Assembly: GCA_016617785.1 (NCBI GenBank)
Contig: JADILM010000001.1
Coordinates: forward strand, 3,534,001-3,598,000
Source of the DNA: Sporobolomyces roseus
Taxonomy: Eukaryota; Basidiomycota; Microbotryomycetes; Sporidiobolales; Sporidiobolaceae
Length of the DNA: 64,000 bases
Direction of reading: 5' to 3'
The position numbers and the translations under genes are program-made. This document shows, in pieces, positions 36,348-46,751 of the stretch. Position 1 is the stretch's first letter, and each line of letters begins with the position of its first letter. The notes beneath the pieces were generated by a model that was not told the DNA's origin, ran no database searches, and was given only the letters and a program-made list of their open reading frames with translations.

Positions 36348-37661
36348 TCACTTCCGTTCTATCCGTCCCTCTCCTTCTCCCTCTTTCCCATTCACCTCCT
36401 CCACTCTCTCTCTACTTCTCTCCTCCTTCTCCCTGATCCCTTTTGCCTGTTGCTCGACCTGTCCTAAACTAACTTCCCTCCCCGCCCTCTCTTGTGATTC
36501 GTCTGTCAGTTCCCACGCAGGTAACCATCCTCCTACTCCATCTGTGATTTCAGTGAGATTGATCAAGGAGGGTTGGGTTGAAGTGGGAGTTGAGGGGGAG
36601 GGGGTTGAGAGAGGTGTCGAGGAGGGAGTTCGACGGAGAAGTGGGTTTGGAAATGTGTTGTGTGTTGATCCTAATGATGTATACCTGCATTCGGGGAACA
36701 AAGGGTCAAACTCAAATCTCTCTGAACTTACTAGAGAACTAGAGAAAGACGGGGCAAAAGGAAAGAGAACTTACCCATAATCGTACAATTCACACCAATC
36801 TACTTTACCACCTTGTTTCCCACCCAAGGTCAAATCTGGATGTCTCAAAAACTGCCACACTTCTGAATATGACCAATCGAGGATCGGATGAACCCTGATA
36901 AACTCTGGCCAACTCGGATCGGTCGGATCAAATGGGTTCAAATTCGCTAATAAAAACCATCCTCAGTCTTATCAGTCACTTCTCTGATTCACCCGAGCGA
37001 GAGAAGGGAGGAGAGGGAGCTTACCACCATGTGGATCCGTTCTCCTAGTTCCGACCAAGACTGCTTTGATCTCTCCTTGTTCCCCTGCGAGTTGTTTCCG
37101 TCGATCCAAGTATACTTGCAAGGCACTCTTCATATCACCTTGAATCGCTTCGAGCGAGAGGTTGTAACGTGTCGAAGAGAGGGAAGTGAAATGTTCTTCT
37201 TGTGGGAATGGGGAGGGGTGGCGGACGTAGATGGTTTGAATTGGGGGAAGGGAGGATGATGGGGAGAGATGGAGTAAAGCTGAGGCGAGGAGGTGGATCA
37301 GGACAGTGCCTAGTCAGAAGAGAGAGGGGTTAGTGGGGAGTGCGAAAGGGGGGAGTCAAAAGGAAGAGGGGGGGGGGGAACGAACAGTCTTTCCCTCCAT
37401 TGAATGATAGAGCTAAGTGATTGATACTGCAAAGGAGAGGAGGTTAGCAAATGATGATGAAGAGAGGAAAGAGAGAGGTTATAAGATTTACGAGAATTGA
37501 TTGATGGCTTGTTCGACTATTTCTAGTGCATCTTTCACTTTCTCGCCTAATCGAGTTTGTTGATTAGCTAAGGAGTATACTGCAGCTGCATCTTGAGCGT
37601 TGAATAGTCGAGGAGGGGTTGAAGTTGGATCTGATTGAGAGTGGAGTGAATGAGATGACAT
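36348..37661 (-). CDS. FAD1: FAD synthase (FMN adenylyltransferase)
   Basis: Transfers AMP from ATP to FMN to make FAD; a cytosolic PAPS-reductase-like fold. Spliced exons give INQFSINHLALSFNGGKDC and TVLIHLLASALL (the nucleotide-binding SFNGGKDC motif, split by a GTTCGT-donor intron with an 11-G run). Next come VLVGTRRTDPHG, EFIRVHPILDWSYSEVWQFL, and WCELYDYG joined to YTSLGSTHNTFPNP. The C-terminus is a Glu/Arg-rich tail ending at TGA 36348-36350. I prefer ATG 37661 (MSSHSLHSQSDPTSTPPRL), which leaves 159 bp to the divergent CCT5. An ATG at 37791 could be used if an intron (GTGTTA...TCAG) is removed, but it leaves only 29 bp. The 5' end is therefore uncertain. Confidence 0.9.
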
Positions 37662-37820
37662 TGACCACCGGGAAGTGATTCGCGGTAGTAACACCTTGTA
37701 GAGGTGGATGGGGAGTAGATGAAGTATAACCGAAGCGTATCAGAGAGTGAGAGTAAAGAGGAAGAGCGAGAGTCGTGGAAATCAAAACCATCTTTTGCTT
37801 TCATTCACTTCTCTCTCAAT

Positions 37821-40082
37821 ATGCAGGGATTACCACAAGGTGCACAATATGCAGTAGACGAGGTAAGCTCATATCCCCTTCTCTCCCTCTACTACTCCCT
37901 AAGCTGATACAATTGAATATCTCATCAATTATTCAATTTCAGTATGGTCGACCTTTCATCGTCATCAGGGATCAAGGCAAGAAGATGAGGATGCATGGTT
38001 TAGACGCAATTAAATCTCATATTCAAGCAGCGAGAACTGTAGCTGGAATCGTTAGAACTTCATTGGGTCCAAGAGGTATCAACCCTTCCCTTTCTCTTTC
38101 ACTCACTGGTCTGGTCCATCGTAGAGCTATACTGACACAGTGTATCGAATAGGCTTGGACAAGATTATGATCTCACCAGATGGAGATATCACGGTTACAA
38201 ACGATGGTGCAACTATTATGGGTCAAATGCAGGCAAGTCCCTAATCCCTCTCTCCCTCTCTCACTTGACCAGCTAGAGCTATTTCATGACCGAAAACGAG
38301 AATTTGAAGCTGACTCGCTTGATGAACCCCCTTTTCTAGGTCGAACACGAAATCGCTAAACTTTTAGTAGAACTCTCAAAATCTCAAGATGACGAGATTG
38401 GAGATGGGACAACTGGTGTAGTCGGTACGTACACTCACTGTTCCTTACACTCTCCTCTTGTCTCTCATGCAGCACGACTCATCTCGCCTCGTCTTTGTTG
38501 TAGTTCTTGCTGGAGCACTCTTAGAATCCGCCGCTACCCTTTTGGATCGAGGGATTCACCCAATCAAGATTGCAGATGGATTCGACAAGGCTTGTGCCGT
38601 CGCAGTTGCGGAATTGGATAGGGTTGGAGACAAGATTGAATTCTCGAAGGAAGACACTACTGAGTTACTCAAAGTTGCACAAACAAGTATGGGTTCAAAG
38701 ATGTGAGCACTTCTGTCGTTTCCCATCAGTATTGCTCAGATTCTAGAGACTGATCGATCGAAGCGAATGTTTTCAGCGTCTCGAAAGCACATGGATTATT
38801 CGCTCAAATCGCAGTCGAAGCTGTACTCTCCGTCGCCGATCTCGAACGCAAAGACGTCCCTTTCGACCTGATCAAAGTGACTGGCAAAGTTGGAGGATCC
38901 CTCGAAGACACGACCTTGATCAAAGGAGTACTCCTCGACAAAGACATGTCGCACCCTCAAATGCCCCGATCCGTTTCCGACGCGAAAATCGCAATCTTGA
39001 CTTGTCCGTTTGAACCTCCTCGACCCAAAACTAAACACAAGCTCGATATCACTTCGGTCGAAGAGTACAAAAAGTTGCAAGTGTACGAGATGGAGAAGTT
39101 TCAGGAAATGATCAAACAGGTCAAAGATACTGGAGCGAACTTGGTCATTTGTCAGTGGGGATTCGATGATGAGGCGAATCATCTTTTGATGCAAAACGAT
39201 CTGCCCTCAGTCAGATGGGTTGGTGGTCCCGAAATCGAAGTAAATTTTCACGACTCTCCCTTTCTTTATCTTACCTTGAGCAGTTGAGCTGATCATCCTA
39301 TGCTATTACAGCTTATTGCGATCGCTACAAACGGTCGAATCGTACCAAGGTTCGAGGACTTGACAGCGGCGAAACTGGGAAAAGCTGGAATCGTTCGAGA
39401 AGTAGCGTTCGGTACGACGAGGGACAGGATGTTAGTGATCGAAGATTGCGCAAACACTCGTGCCGTGACAGTGTTTGTTCGTGGTTCAAACAAGATGGTA
39501 AGCTTTCTCTGCTCTCTTCTTGGGATAATCGGGAGTGAGATCGCTGATTTCCCCCGAGTAGATCATCGATGAAGCGAAACGAGCACTTCACGATGCCCTA
39601 TGTGTCGTGAGATCCTTGGTTCGAGACAACCGAGTCGTGTACGGAGGAGGAGCCGCCGAAATCGCCTGTTCGATCGCAGTAGCCGAAGCGGCAGACAAGA
39701 TCCCCACGATCGAACAATACGCTATGAGGGCCTTCGCGACTGCTTTGGACGCGATCCCACTCGCATTGGCGGAGAACTCGGGATTGGCACCGATTGAGAC
39801 GCTCGCAGAGGTCAAGAGTAGACAGGTTAACGAAGGTAACTCGAGATTGGGTGTCGATTGCGCTGGAAGAGGTCACAATGGTGAGTTCCATTCTTTCTGA
39901 TACTGAATGTCTCGAATCGAGTTAATCTAGGTTTCGATCGCAATCCGACAGACATGAAAGAACAATTCGTTTTCGATCCTCTCATCTCGAAGAAACAACA
40001 ACTCTTACTCGCTTGCCAACTCGTTCGACAAATCCTCAAGATTGACGATGTCATCACTGCTGGAGCGGCCGACGAATACTAG
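37821..40082 (+). CDS. CCT5: T-complex protein 1 subunit epsilon
   Basis: Subunit of the cytosolic TRiC/CCT chaperonin that folds actin and tubulin. It starts [22 protein letters not shown]-binding motifs include [22 protein letters not shown] and [20 protein letters not shown]. Epsilon-specific sequence is clear: [33 protein letters not shown] and [14 protein letters not shown]. The return to the equatorial domain gives [40 protein letters not shown], and the end [14 protein letters not shown] at TAG 40080-40082. About 540 residues and roughly nine introns. Complete and conserved throughout. Confidence 0.95.
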
Positions 40083-40331
40083 ATGCGGAGAGAGTGTGGA
40101 AGGAAGCGAAGGAAGAGAAGGAGGTTCGCTTTTGCTATAGATACTCAACCAAAACTTTACTTGCAACCCAGTTCACAACTTGCATTTTCGATACCCTCTC
40201 TAAATCTCTTTCGGTCGTGTAGAGGAGAATATAGCACAATTGAGTTACATAAGGAGCAATGAAGCAACAAGCGAAGATGAAAACAAACATGAAAAGAAAG
40301 GCAGCAAACTGTTCCGAAAGCCTCTTTCCCT

Positions 40332-41901
40332 CTAATTCCTCCAACGACCATACGTCCTCCCGTTACTGCGATTCCTCAAGCTCAAGGCGAACCATTTCCT
40401 TTCCGGTAAATAGTCTCGTACAAGTTCAAGATCAGCCCTTTCGCCTTCTGCGATCTCGATTGACAATCTTTGGTAGCCCTCGACTTGACTCGCCTTGATA
40501 CCTCGTATATCTCCGACGTCTTCATGGAGGTGTTCCGAAAGGACGGCTCGATTATGGAGTTCGAGGAGGAAAGCTTCGGTCGTTTCGATGGCATCGATCA
40601 GAGTTCCGGTGAGTTTGAAGGTTCCACTATTCGGATGAACGAATGATCGGTAAGCGGTGGATTGACTCAAGGCGAAGCTGAACGGGAGTTGCCAATGTGT
40701 TGACGGAGAATCGTTGCCCCTTGGAGAATCGGAATCGTTGTCGAAATCAGAATCGTTCGAATCGGAATCGTCAAGGACGTCAGAACAGATGCGCGAACCG
40801 ATATGTCCTCCTCCTACACCGGCCAGATTGATCTCGAGATGTTTGATCTGCTTGTGAAATCCAGGATTCTGACGGGAATTGACGAAATTCGTAATGTGAA
40901 GTAGGTCTGTTTCTTCGAGTGGGCGGACGCCATTCACCTTGAGGGTCGTGATGGTCGAAGGGAGTCCAGAAGTTCGTGATGTGAAGTACTGGATAGACTG
41001 GGAATGGAGAACGAGGGTGTGAAGCGATGTGAAGCGAGAGAGATTGGGGAGGTAAGGGACTTCGGCGGCCACGAGCGATAGTGTTTCGAGGGGAGCTTGG
41101 ATTGTGAGAAGTGCGGTTTCGAGACCCCAGTCTGATGCTGCGGCTCCTCCGCTAGGAGTAATGCGTAAACTGATGAGGTTTTTCAGAGTACTGAGTATCA
41201 GCCTCGCTCCAATCCCCAACGATGCGCCTCCGACCAGCTTGAAGTATCGGATTTTTAAAGCGAGTTCGTAAGAGTCCGGCACCGAGTCGAAGGCTGGAAG
41301 ATCGAGGATTGTGAGATCGTCGAGCTGTTGCAGCTCTTCGAGCCAAAGGAGGGATTGGGGGTGGAAAATTTCGGGATCGTCGAACCAGGGTAAGGTAAGC
41401 TGCCTCAGATTTCGAAATCCCGTTCCACACTGGACTCTTTCGAAGATGCTCCAGTAGACAGCTCCGCTTAAGAAAGGACAGGACAGGGATGTCATATTTG
41501 GGCACATGTCGAAAATGGCGTCGACAGAGGAGCGGGCTCTTGCTGGTAAGGACGCAGCGCGGAACTCGATAGCTTTGACTCCTCCTCCCGTTACGAGATC
41601 CTCATTGAGTGCGTAAGCGAAGGCTGTCAATGCCTTCGGGGACTGAAGAACTACTTCCCGATAAAGTCGATCTCGGTAGAGGGAGAGGAAGCGTTTCGAA
41701 GGAGGGACAACGCGCAGGCCATGCTGAGATTCGGGATAAGCTAGCTCGAGGATTGTGTTGAGGATCTCATTCGGAAGCGTAGAGAATCGATCGACCTTGG
41801 ACTACGCGCAAAGGCACAGGGTCATCAGCGGGCGTGTCTACCGGAAGAGCATAGGGATCAGTCGAGCTTACTTCAGCATCACCTGGCCTGCTGGTGGTCA
41901 T
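40332..41901 (-). CDS. F-box protein with leucine-rich C-terminal region
   Basis: Probable substrate receptor of an SCF ubiquitin ligase. Exon 1 at ATG 41901 encodes MTTSRPGDAE. After one intron the protein starts an F-box-like segment (RFSTLPNEILNTILELAY). The rest is a single long exon with irregular leucine-rich stretches (LRQLTLPWFDDPEIFHPQ, LDDLTILDLPAFDSVPDS, LHTLVLHSQSIQYF, IKHLEINLAGVGGG). An acidic low-complexity insert (DDSDSNDSDFDNDSDS) follows, then a basic C-terminus. About 500 residues. The F-box call is reasonable; the substrate is unknown. It converges on CCT5 with 249 bp between stops. Confidence 0.7.
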
Positions 41902-42387
41902 ACTGTCGAAGAGGAGGCTGGTTGATGAGACAATTTGAAGTGGGGATGAGGGAGAGGGAAGAGGGAGGAAAGGGGGGAGAGTCGAGGGGCAGTGACTGTG
42001 GAGCAGGGAAGCTTCTGGAGAGAGCGGGCAGTAGTAGAGTCGAGTGAAAGAGAAGGCAGGTGAAGCGGGGCAGAGGAAGAAAAGGAAGGAGAATGGATTC
42101 GCAACATTCAGATGCTATGTTTCAAGACCAAGTCTCCTTCGTTACTAAACGCAGCCTACTACATAACGCAATACTCGATCAAGCGAAGAGCTGAAACAAG
42201 CAATGAAAAAGACGCTGGAGAATGTGGATTTGAGAGGGTATTCGGAATTGCAAAAACGGGGGTAAAAGCTATTAGGATAGGGCACTGCGTATAGTAGAAC
42301 GAGACAAGAGGGAAAGATCAAGCGGCAAAGGGAAGGATCAAGCGAAGAAGGCGTGAGAAACGAAAGTAGTCAAGCGATAACTGAACC
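41902..42387. other. Spacer: F-box promoter and FMP52-like 3' UTR
   Basis: 486 bp between two leftward genes. A minus-strand frame just upstream of the F-box start (about 41898-42107) is Ser/Pro-rich and out of frame with the gene; it is probably leader sequence. Nothing else is seen. Confidence 0.5.
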
Positions 42388-43474
42388 TCAAGCTTTGTTG
42401 ACGTCCTCCTCATTGGCCTTTCCCAACTTGAGTGCTTCAGCATTATTGAGTGAGAAGACGGGAGATCCTTTGAGCGTCTCGCTTTGGCCGACTTTGGTGA
42501 GGTCTCCAGTGAGTAAAGCAGCGCGAACGAGTGCTTTTCCGAGAGTTGAAGTATCGATCTTCAAGCGATCCGAGAAGACGGAGAGAAGGTTCATAACTTT
42601 ACTGTTGACGATACAATCCATTGTAAGTCAGTCTATGTCGATGGAGAGTAAAGAAAGAGGATGGAACTCGCCCGAATCCAGTCTCGAGCATGCGGCTTTC
42701 ACCACGACCACCAGGGACGTCGAGGTATCCGGGACGAACGATTACCGTCTCCGAGTACCCAAGTCCAGCGAGAGCTTCCTCAGTAAGGCCTGGATTGGAG
42801 GAGAGCGAAACAGGTTGATCGGCGACATATCCCAGTGACCAGGAAAGCAGAGAAGTTGGTACTGACCCTTCGATTTGACGTAGAGGAAGCTAGAGGAGGA
42901 GTTGGAAGAAGCGGCCTGGTCAAGGAAAGCAAAGTCAAGTCAGTTCAGCTCTCGTTTCGTCCGCAATAGCTTGCGGTGCCGCTCTCCGACAGAGTATGAG
43001 AGACTCACACTGAGGTAAACAAGCCTTTGCTTCTTCCCCTCAATCCTAGCAGCTTCAGCAGCCTTGATGACATACTCGCGATCGATCTTCTCGAATGCCT
43101 CGGCTGAACCAGCTGCTTTCCTCGTCGTTCCCAAAGCGATCAAGACTGCGGAGGCCTACAGTCACAGGTCGAAAGGTTCCGATCAGTTGACGAGTCGGAT
43201 ACACCGGAGTGAGAGGAAGCCTCACATCAGCATCCTTCAACTTTTTCGCTTCAGCCTCGTACTCTGCATTTCCCTTTCCAAGCAAAAGCTTATCAAAATC
43301 GAGGGACGAGTGTTGAAGCTTCTCAGCACCCTGAAGGTGGTCGACAGGAGGGGAGCGGCGTCCGAAGGAGAAGACGGCTGAGGTTGAGTTTGAAGCGAGA
43401 GCTGCAGCCAAGGCTTCTTTACCAGTAGCACCAGTAGCACCTAATACAATGATCTTTTGAGCGGTTGAAGCCAT
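42388..43474 (-). CDS. FMP52: NAD(P)-binding Rossmann protein, FMP52/TIP30-like
   Basis: Atypical short-chain reductase of the FMP52 (yeast) / HTATIP2-TIP30 (animal) group; in yeast it is associated with the mitochondrial outer membrane. The start at 43474 gives MASTAQKIIVLGATGATGKE, with dinucleotide-binding GATGATG. Further family positions are VFSFGRRSPP, LIALGTTRKAAGSAEAFEKI (TIP30-like GTTR), DREYVIKAAEAARI, RLVYLSAASSN, SFLYVKSKGLTEEALAGLGY and TVIVRPGYLDVPGGRGESRM. Four or five introns. Length about 260 residues, as in the family. Its substrate is not known from the sequence. FMP52 is preferred to a generic isomerase because of the GTTRK motif. Confidence 0.8.
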
Positions 43475-44063
43475 TCTAGAGTGTTGATCGAGGGAGCTAG
43501 AGCAGGATTGAGATCAAGCAGTTGAATGATGCAATAAAGTCAGCGAGAGCGTTGCGGTCCAGTGGGTAGTCCTGTACTCACCTTGTAGAGTGTGTTTGGA
43601 TGTAGTAGAAGCGCTATGGCAGATCGAGGTGAAATGTGGGAGAAGAAGAAATTGCTTGAGAACCGAAGTCTCTCTTTCTCCCCTTTCTCGCTATGAGCTC
43701 TGCCGCTCTATACATGAGTAGAAGTTGTTCAATCAGGCTCATAGGGCTGGTCCGATAAATGTGCGAAATTACTTTGTTTCATGCGAGAGTCGACACTTTT
43801 TCGCGGAGAGTGCTGGAAGACTCCGCCTGAGTGCCTCGGCGTCGTCGAAGACCCAAAGGTGAGAGACGGGAGCGCTCAGGAGCGCAACGTGCCGAAAGCG
43901 GCAGTATCCAAGTGAAGTCGTTCTCTCATTCACAACCTTTTCTTTCTTCCGCAAGCTACCCACACCGCTAGCTCTGATCCTCTCGCTCTCACAGACGTAT
44001 CTCCCAGACCCTCCCCCGACAACGCTCAAACAAACCGTCGAACTGAAGAGTGGCCTGAAAAAT
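43475..44063. other. Spacer upstream of FMP52-like gene
   Basis: 589 bp. It should contain the promoter and possibly a 5' UTR intron of the FMP52-like gene, and the 3' UTR of the DUF3431 gene. No convincing gene is present. Confidence 0.5.
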
Positions 44064-46388
44064 CTATAAATCGATACATTGACACCGTCCAACGGGACCT
44101 GGCGCTCTACCTGGACACTCCTCTGCGATCCTCGGATGCCAGCAGTCAAAGATGATAGGCCAAGCACGTTCAACAGAGTGACCGAAAGCGGGATTCCCTG
44201 CATCCTTCGAACCATTCGGACCCCAAAGCGAGTGTAACCAATGATCCGACGGCGCCTCGAGTAGTCGATCCAACTCGGCATACTTCTCGTATCCGTTTGC
44301 GAGGATCCTTCGCTTCGAGACGAGGAATTGCGCTGACCAGCCAATCTAGAAAACGAGTCAAGTTTTGTCAATTCTTGCGATCTCAGAATCAGACCAGATT
44401 GAGCTACTCACAGTTTGACCAGTAGGAGGACAGATCTGCTCTCTGAACATGTTGAAGATCCGTCCGACCATAGGATACGATCCAGTCCCCGCATCATCTT
44501 CACCACAAACGCTCTTGAGGAGAATACCGAGATGAACGAATCCGACATCGTCTTGAAGTTCCCAGAGTCGAGGTACGGCAATGATACCCGTCGCAAGATG
44601 AGGCTGGAGGAAGAAGGTGTGATCTGCGAGAGTGTTCCATCGGAGTTGATTGCGAAGTTTCGAGAGAGTCGGATCGACGGGAGAAGTTGTGGGTGTAGTT
44701 TCGTTGTAATGTAGAAGAATGTGCTTGAGGTAGGTCGCTCCTTCTCTCCCAAAGTTCTCCAGCTGTACCACCTCGTCTGTACTCCTCAAACTGAGGCCTT
44801 TCCGGATTTCTTCCTCTGTTCGAGGACCCTTGTTGTAAATCACCATCCGAGATCTCTTGCGGGCGACAAAGTTTGCCCTCCTCATCCATGTCAGATGTGT
44901 TCGCACCATGTGAAAATTTTCGTCGTAATAGGAGACAACGAGATCGACGGTTGGAGCGGGTTGAAGAGGGAGGATCGAGGGACAAACTGAGAGTCGAAGG
45001 TGCGAGGGAAGGTAGGAGCAGGCACTTGCAAGAGGAAGGAGTGCTGAGTGCGACGAGGGTGACTGCCAGACGAAGAGCAGAAGAGGGAGGAAGCAGAGGT
45101 ATAGCGAGACTGATCCGAAGGTGGTAGGTTGGCTTGTTTCTTCGAGTTCTTCCGGAGTCCCAGCTAGTGATGATAGCTCTAGAGACTCTTGGTCGTCGGG
45201 ACTTGTCGTCTCTCCGAGGACATGGCGGCCGAAAGTGAAGGATCCGACTGATTGGGAGAGGAACAGCTGAAGCGTTTTCGAGCTGAGTTCTTGTCGTCCT
45301 TTAGTCAGCGCAGAGTCGATGATGAGGATCATGTTGCGAGGGTATATGACGAAGAGGACGGTCGAAAGGGAGGAGAAGTGATGAAGTCCGAGGGCGAGGA
45401 CGGATTGAGCTGCAGCAGACAAGGCGACGCTTGCGAAGAGCTTGAGGAGAGGAAGGAGGTTCCAGGTTGGGAAGAGAGAGTCGTGAGGGAGAAGATAGAT
45501 GAGTGGTATCGGGATGAGGGAGAGGAGGGAGGCTGCCTATCAAAATTCTCAGTTCAGCAATCTTTTCAGAGACTGCGAGAAAGGAGACTGACCAGTGTCG
45601 TAGCATGAAGCACGTCGAGTACGTCATTGTTTGAGATGAGGATCAGCTTGATGAGCACTAGCGAGCAAGCTTCTATCGGTAGGCGAAGTAACGAGATCGA
45701 CAGTCCACGGAAAGTCGCAGGTGTTCCGATCAAAGCGAGTCCTGTGAGGAAAGCGACGACCGCTGCAGGTAGTGCGCCAGATCCTACCCCGTCCATGTCG
45801 TGCGTTGCTCCGAAGTAGGCTGATATGGAGGGCTCGAGCAAGAAAACGAGCGGAAGAACGAAGACCTATTCGCAACTTCTGAGATAAGCTCGAACTCCCT
45901 TGTCCAATCCCATAAGTGAATGTACTCACATTGAGTGCCTCCACCTCTCTGTCGATCATCCACCTTGAACTCCACAGATGCAGCGACAGGGAAACCACAC
46001 AACTCGTCGCTGTCCATCTCACTAAACTTCTCCCCCGATCATCCCGTTCCCTGCCTGTGCCAGCCTCACTCTCATTGTTTCGTCCCAATAAGTACGCCCA
46101 GCTCCTCCTCATGACGACCTCGACAGTTTCACTTCGACCCTTTGTTCTCCTCGAAATCCAAGTGAGTCCAGCGAGAATTGTCGAGAAATGAGCGAATGGG
46201 AAAGCTAAGAGAGTTGCACATGCTGAGGATTGAGCTAGATGTGGCAAGTGTCGAGTCCAAAGCGTCGAGATGAGGAGGAGGAAGAAGAGGTAGAAGGGAG
46301 AAGGAGGAGTTGTAGTTGAAACTGTCAAGTGCGATGATTCTCCAAGGTCTCGATTTGGTGGTCTACGGATCTTCTTTGTCGTTTCCAT
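44064..46388 (-). CDS. Multi-span membrane protein fused to DUF3431 domain
   Basis: Function unknown. ATG 46388 starts METTKKIRRPPNRDLGESSH. Helices begin with PFYLFFLLLISTLWTR, and a first intron joins REVEALN to VFVLPLVFLLEPSISAYF. About eight to ten hydrophobic segments follow (ALPAAVVAFLTGLALIGTPA, LLSLIPIPLIYLLP, VSLYLCFLPLLLFVWQ). The C-terminal DUF3431 domain begins at TVDLVVSYYDENFHMVRTHL. It continues with MVIYNKG, LENFGREGATYLKHILLHYN, HTFFLQPHLATGI and FREQICPPTGQT, then IGWSAQFLVSKRRIL and ends RCQCIDL. DUF3431 proteins are glycosyltransferase-like in appearance. The N-terminal half could be a transporter-like or anchoring region. Three introns. The fusion is seen directly in one frame-consistent model. 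Confidence 0.7.
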
Positions 46389-46751
46389 CTCTCTTGGAAC
46401 GAGGAAGAGGGAAGAGTGTGCAGGAGGTATTGCGCAAAAGTGGGTTAAACAGACAAAAGGGACAAGCGCAAACAGGGGGGGTGGTCCGCATGAGGTTCGC
46501 AAGTTTGGTCGGTTCCAGAGACACTCGATCGACTTCAGGTTAAAGTAGGACTCGTAAAAGAACCGCATGTTCACCTATCCTCGAGGTCACCGTTTGAGGG
46601 CTTGGGAAGGAAGAGAAAGGAAAAGGAGAAAAGCGCTGCTTGCCTTCCTAACCTTAACTCGTTCTCAAAGGGGGGAATCAGTCAAACTCTCGCCAACTAA
46701 CTGAAGGATTGCAAGGACCGACCTGCGATCCATCATACTACTCAAAGCTCG
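46389..46751. other. Spacer upstream of DUF3431 gene
   Basis: 363 bp between two leftward genes; promoter of the DUF3431 gene and 3' UTR of the Topors-like gene. Nothing else is seen. Confidence 0.5.

Noticed and set aside
37371..37382. Long G run as a regulatory element
   Set aside because: It lies in a FAD1 intron and is probably a simple homopolymer, possibly of uncertain length in the sequence.
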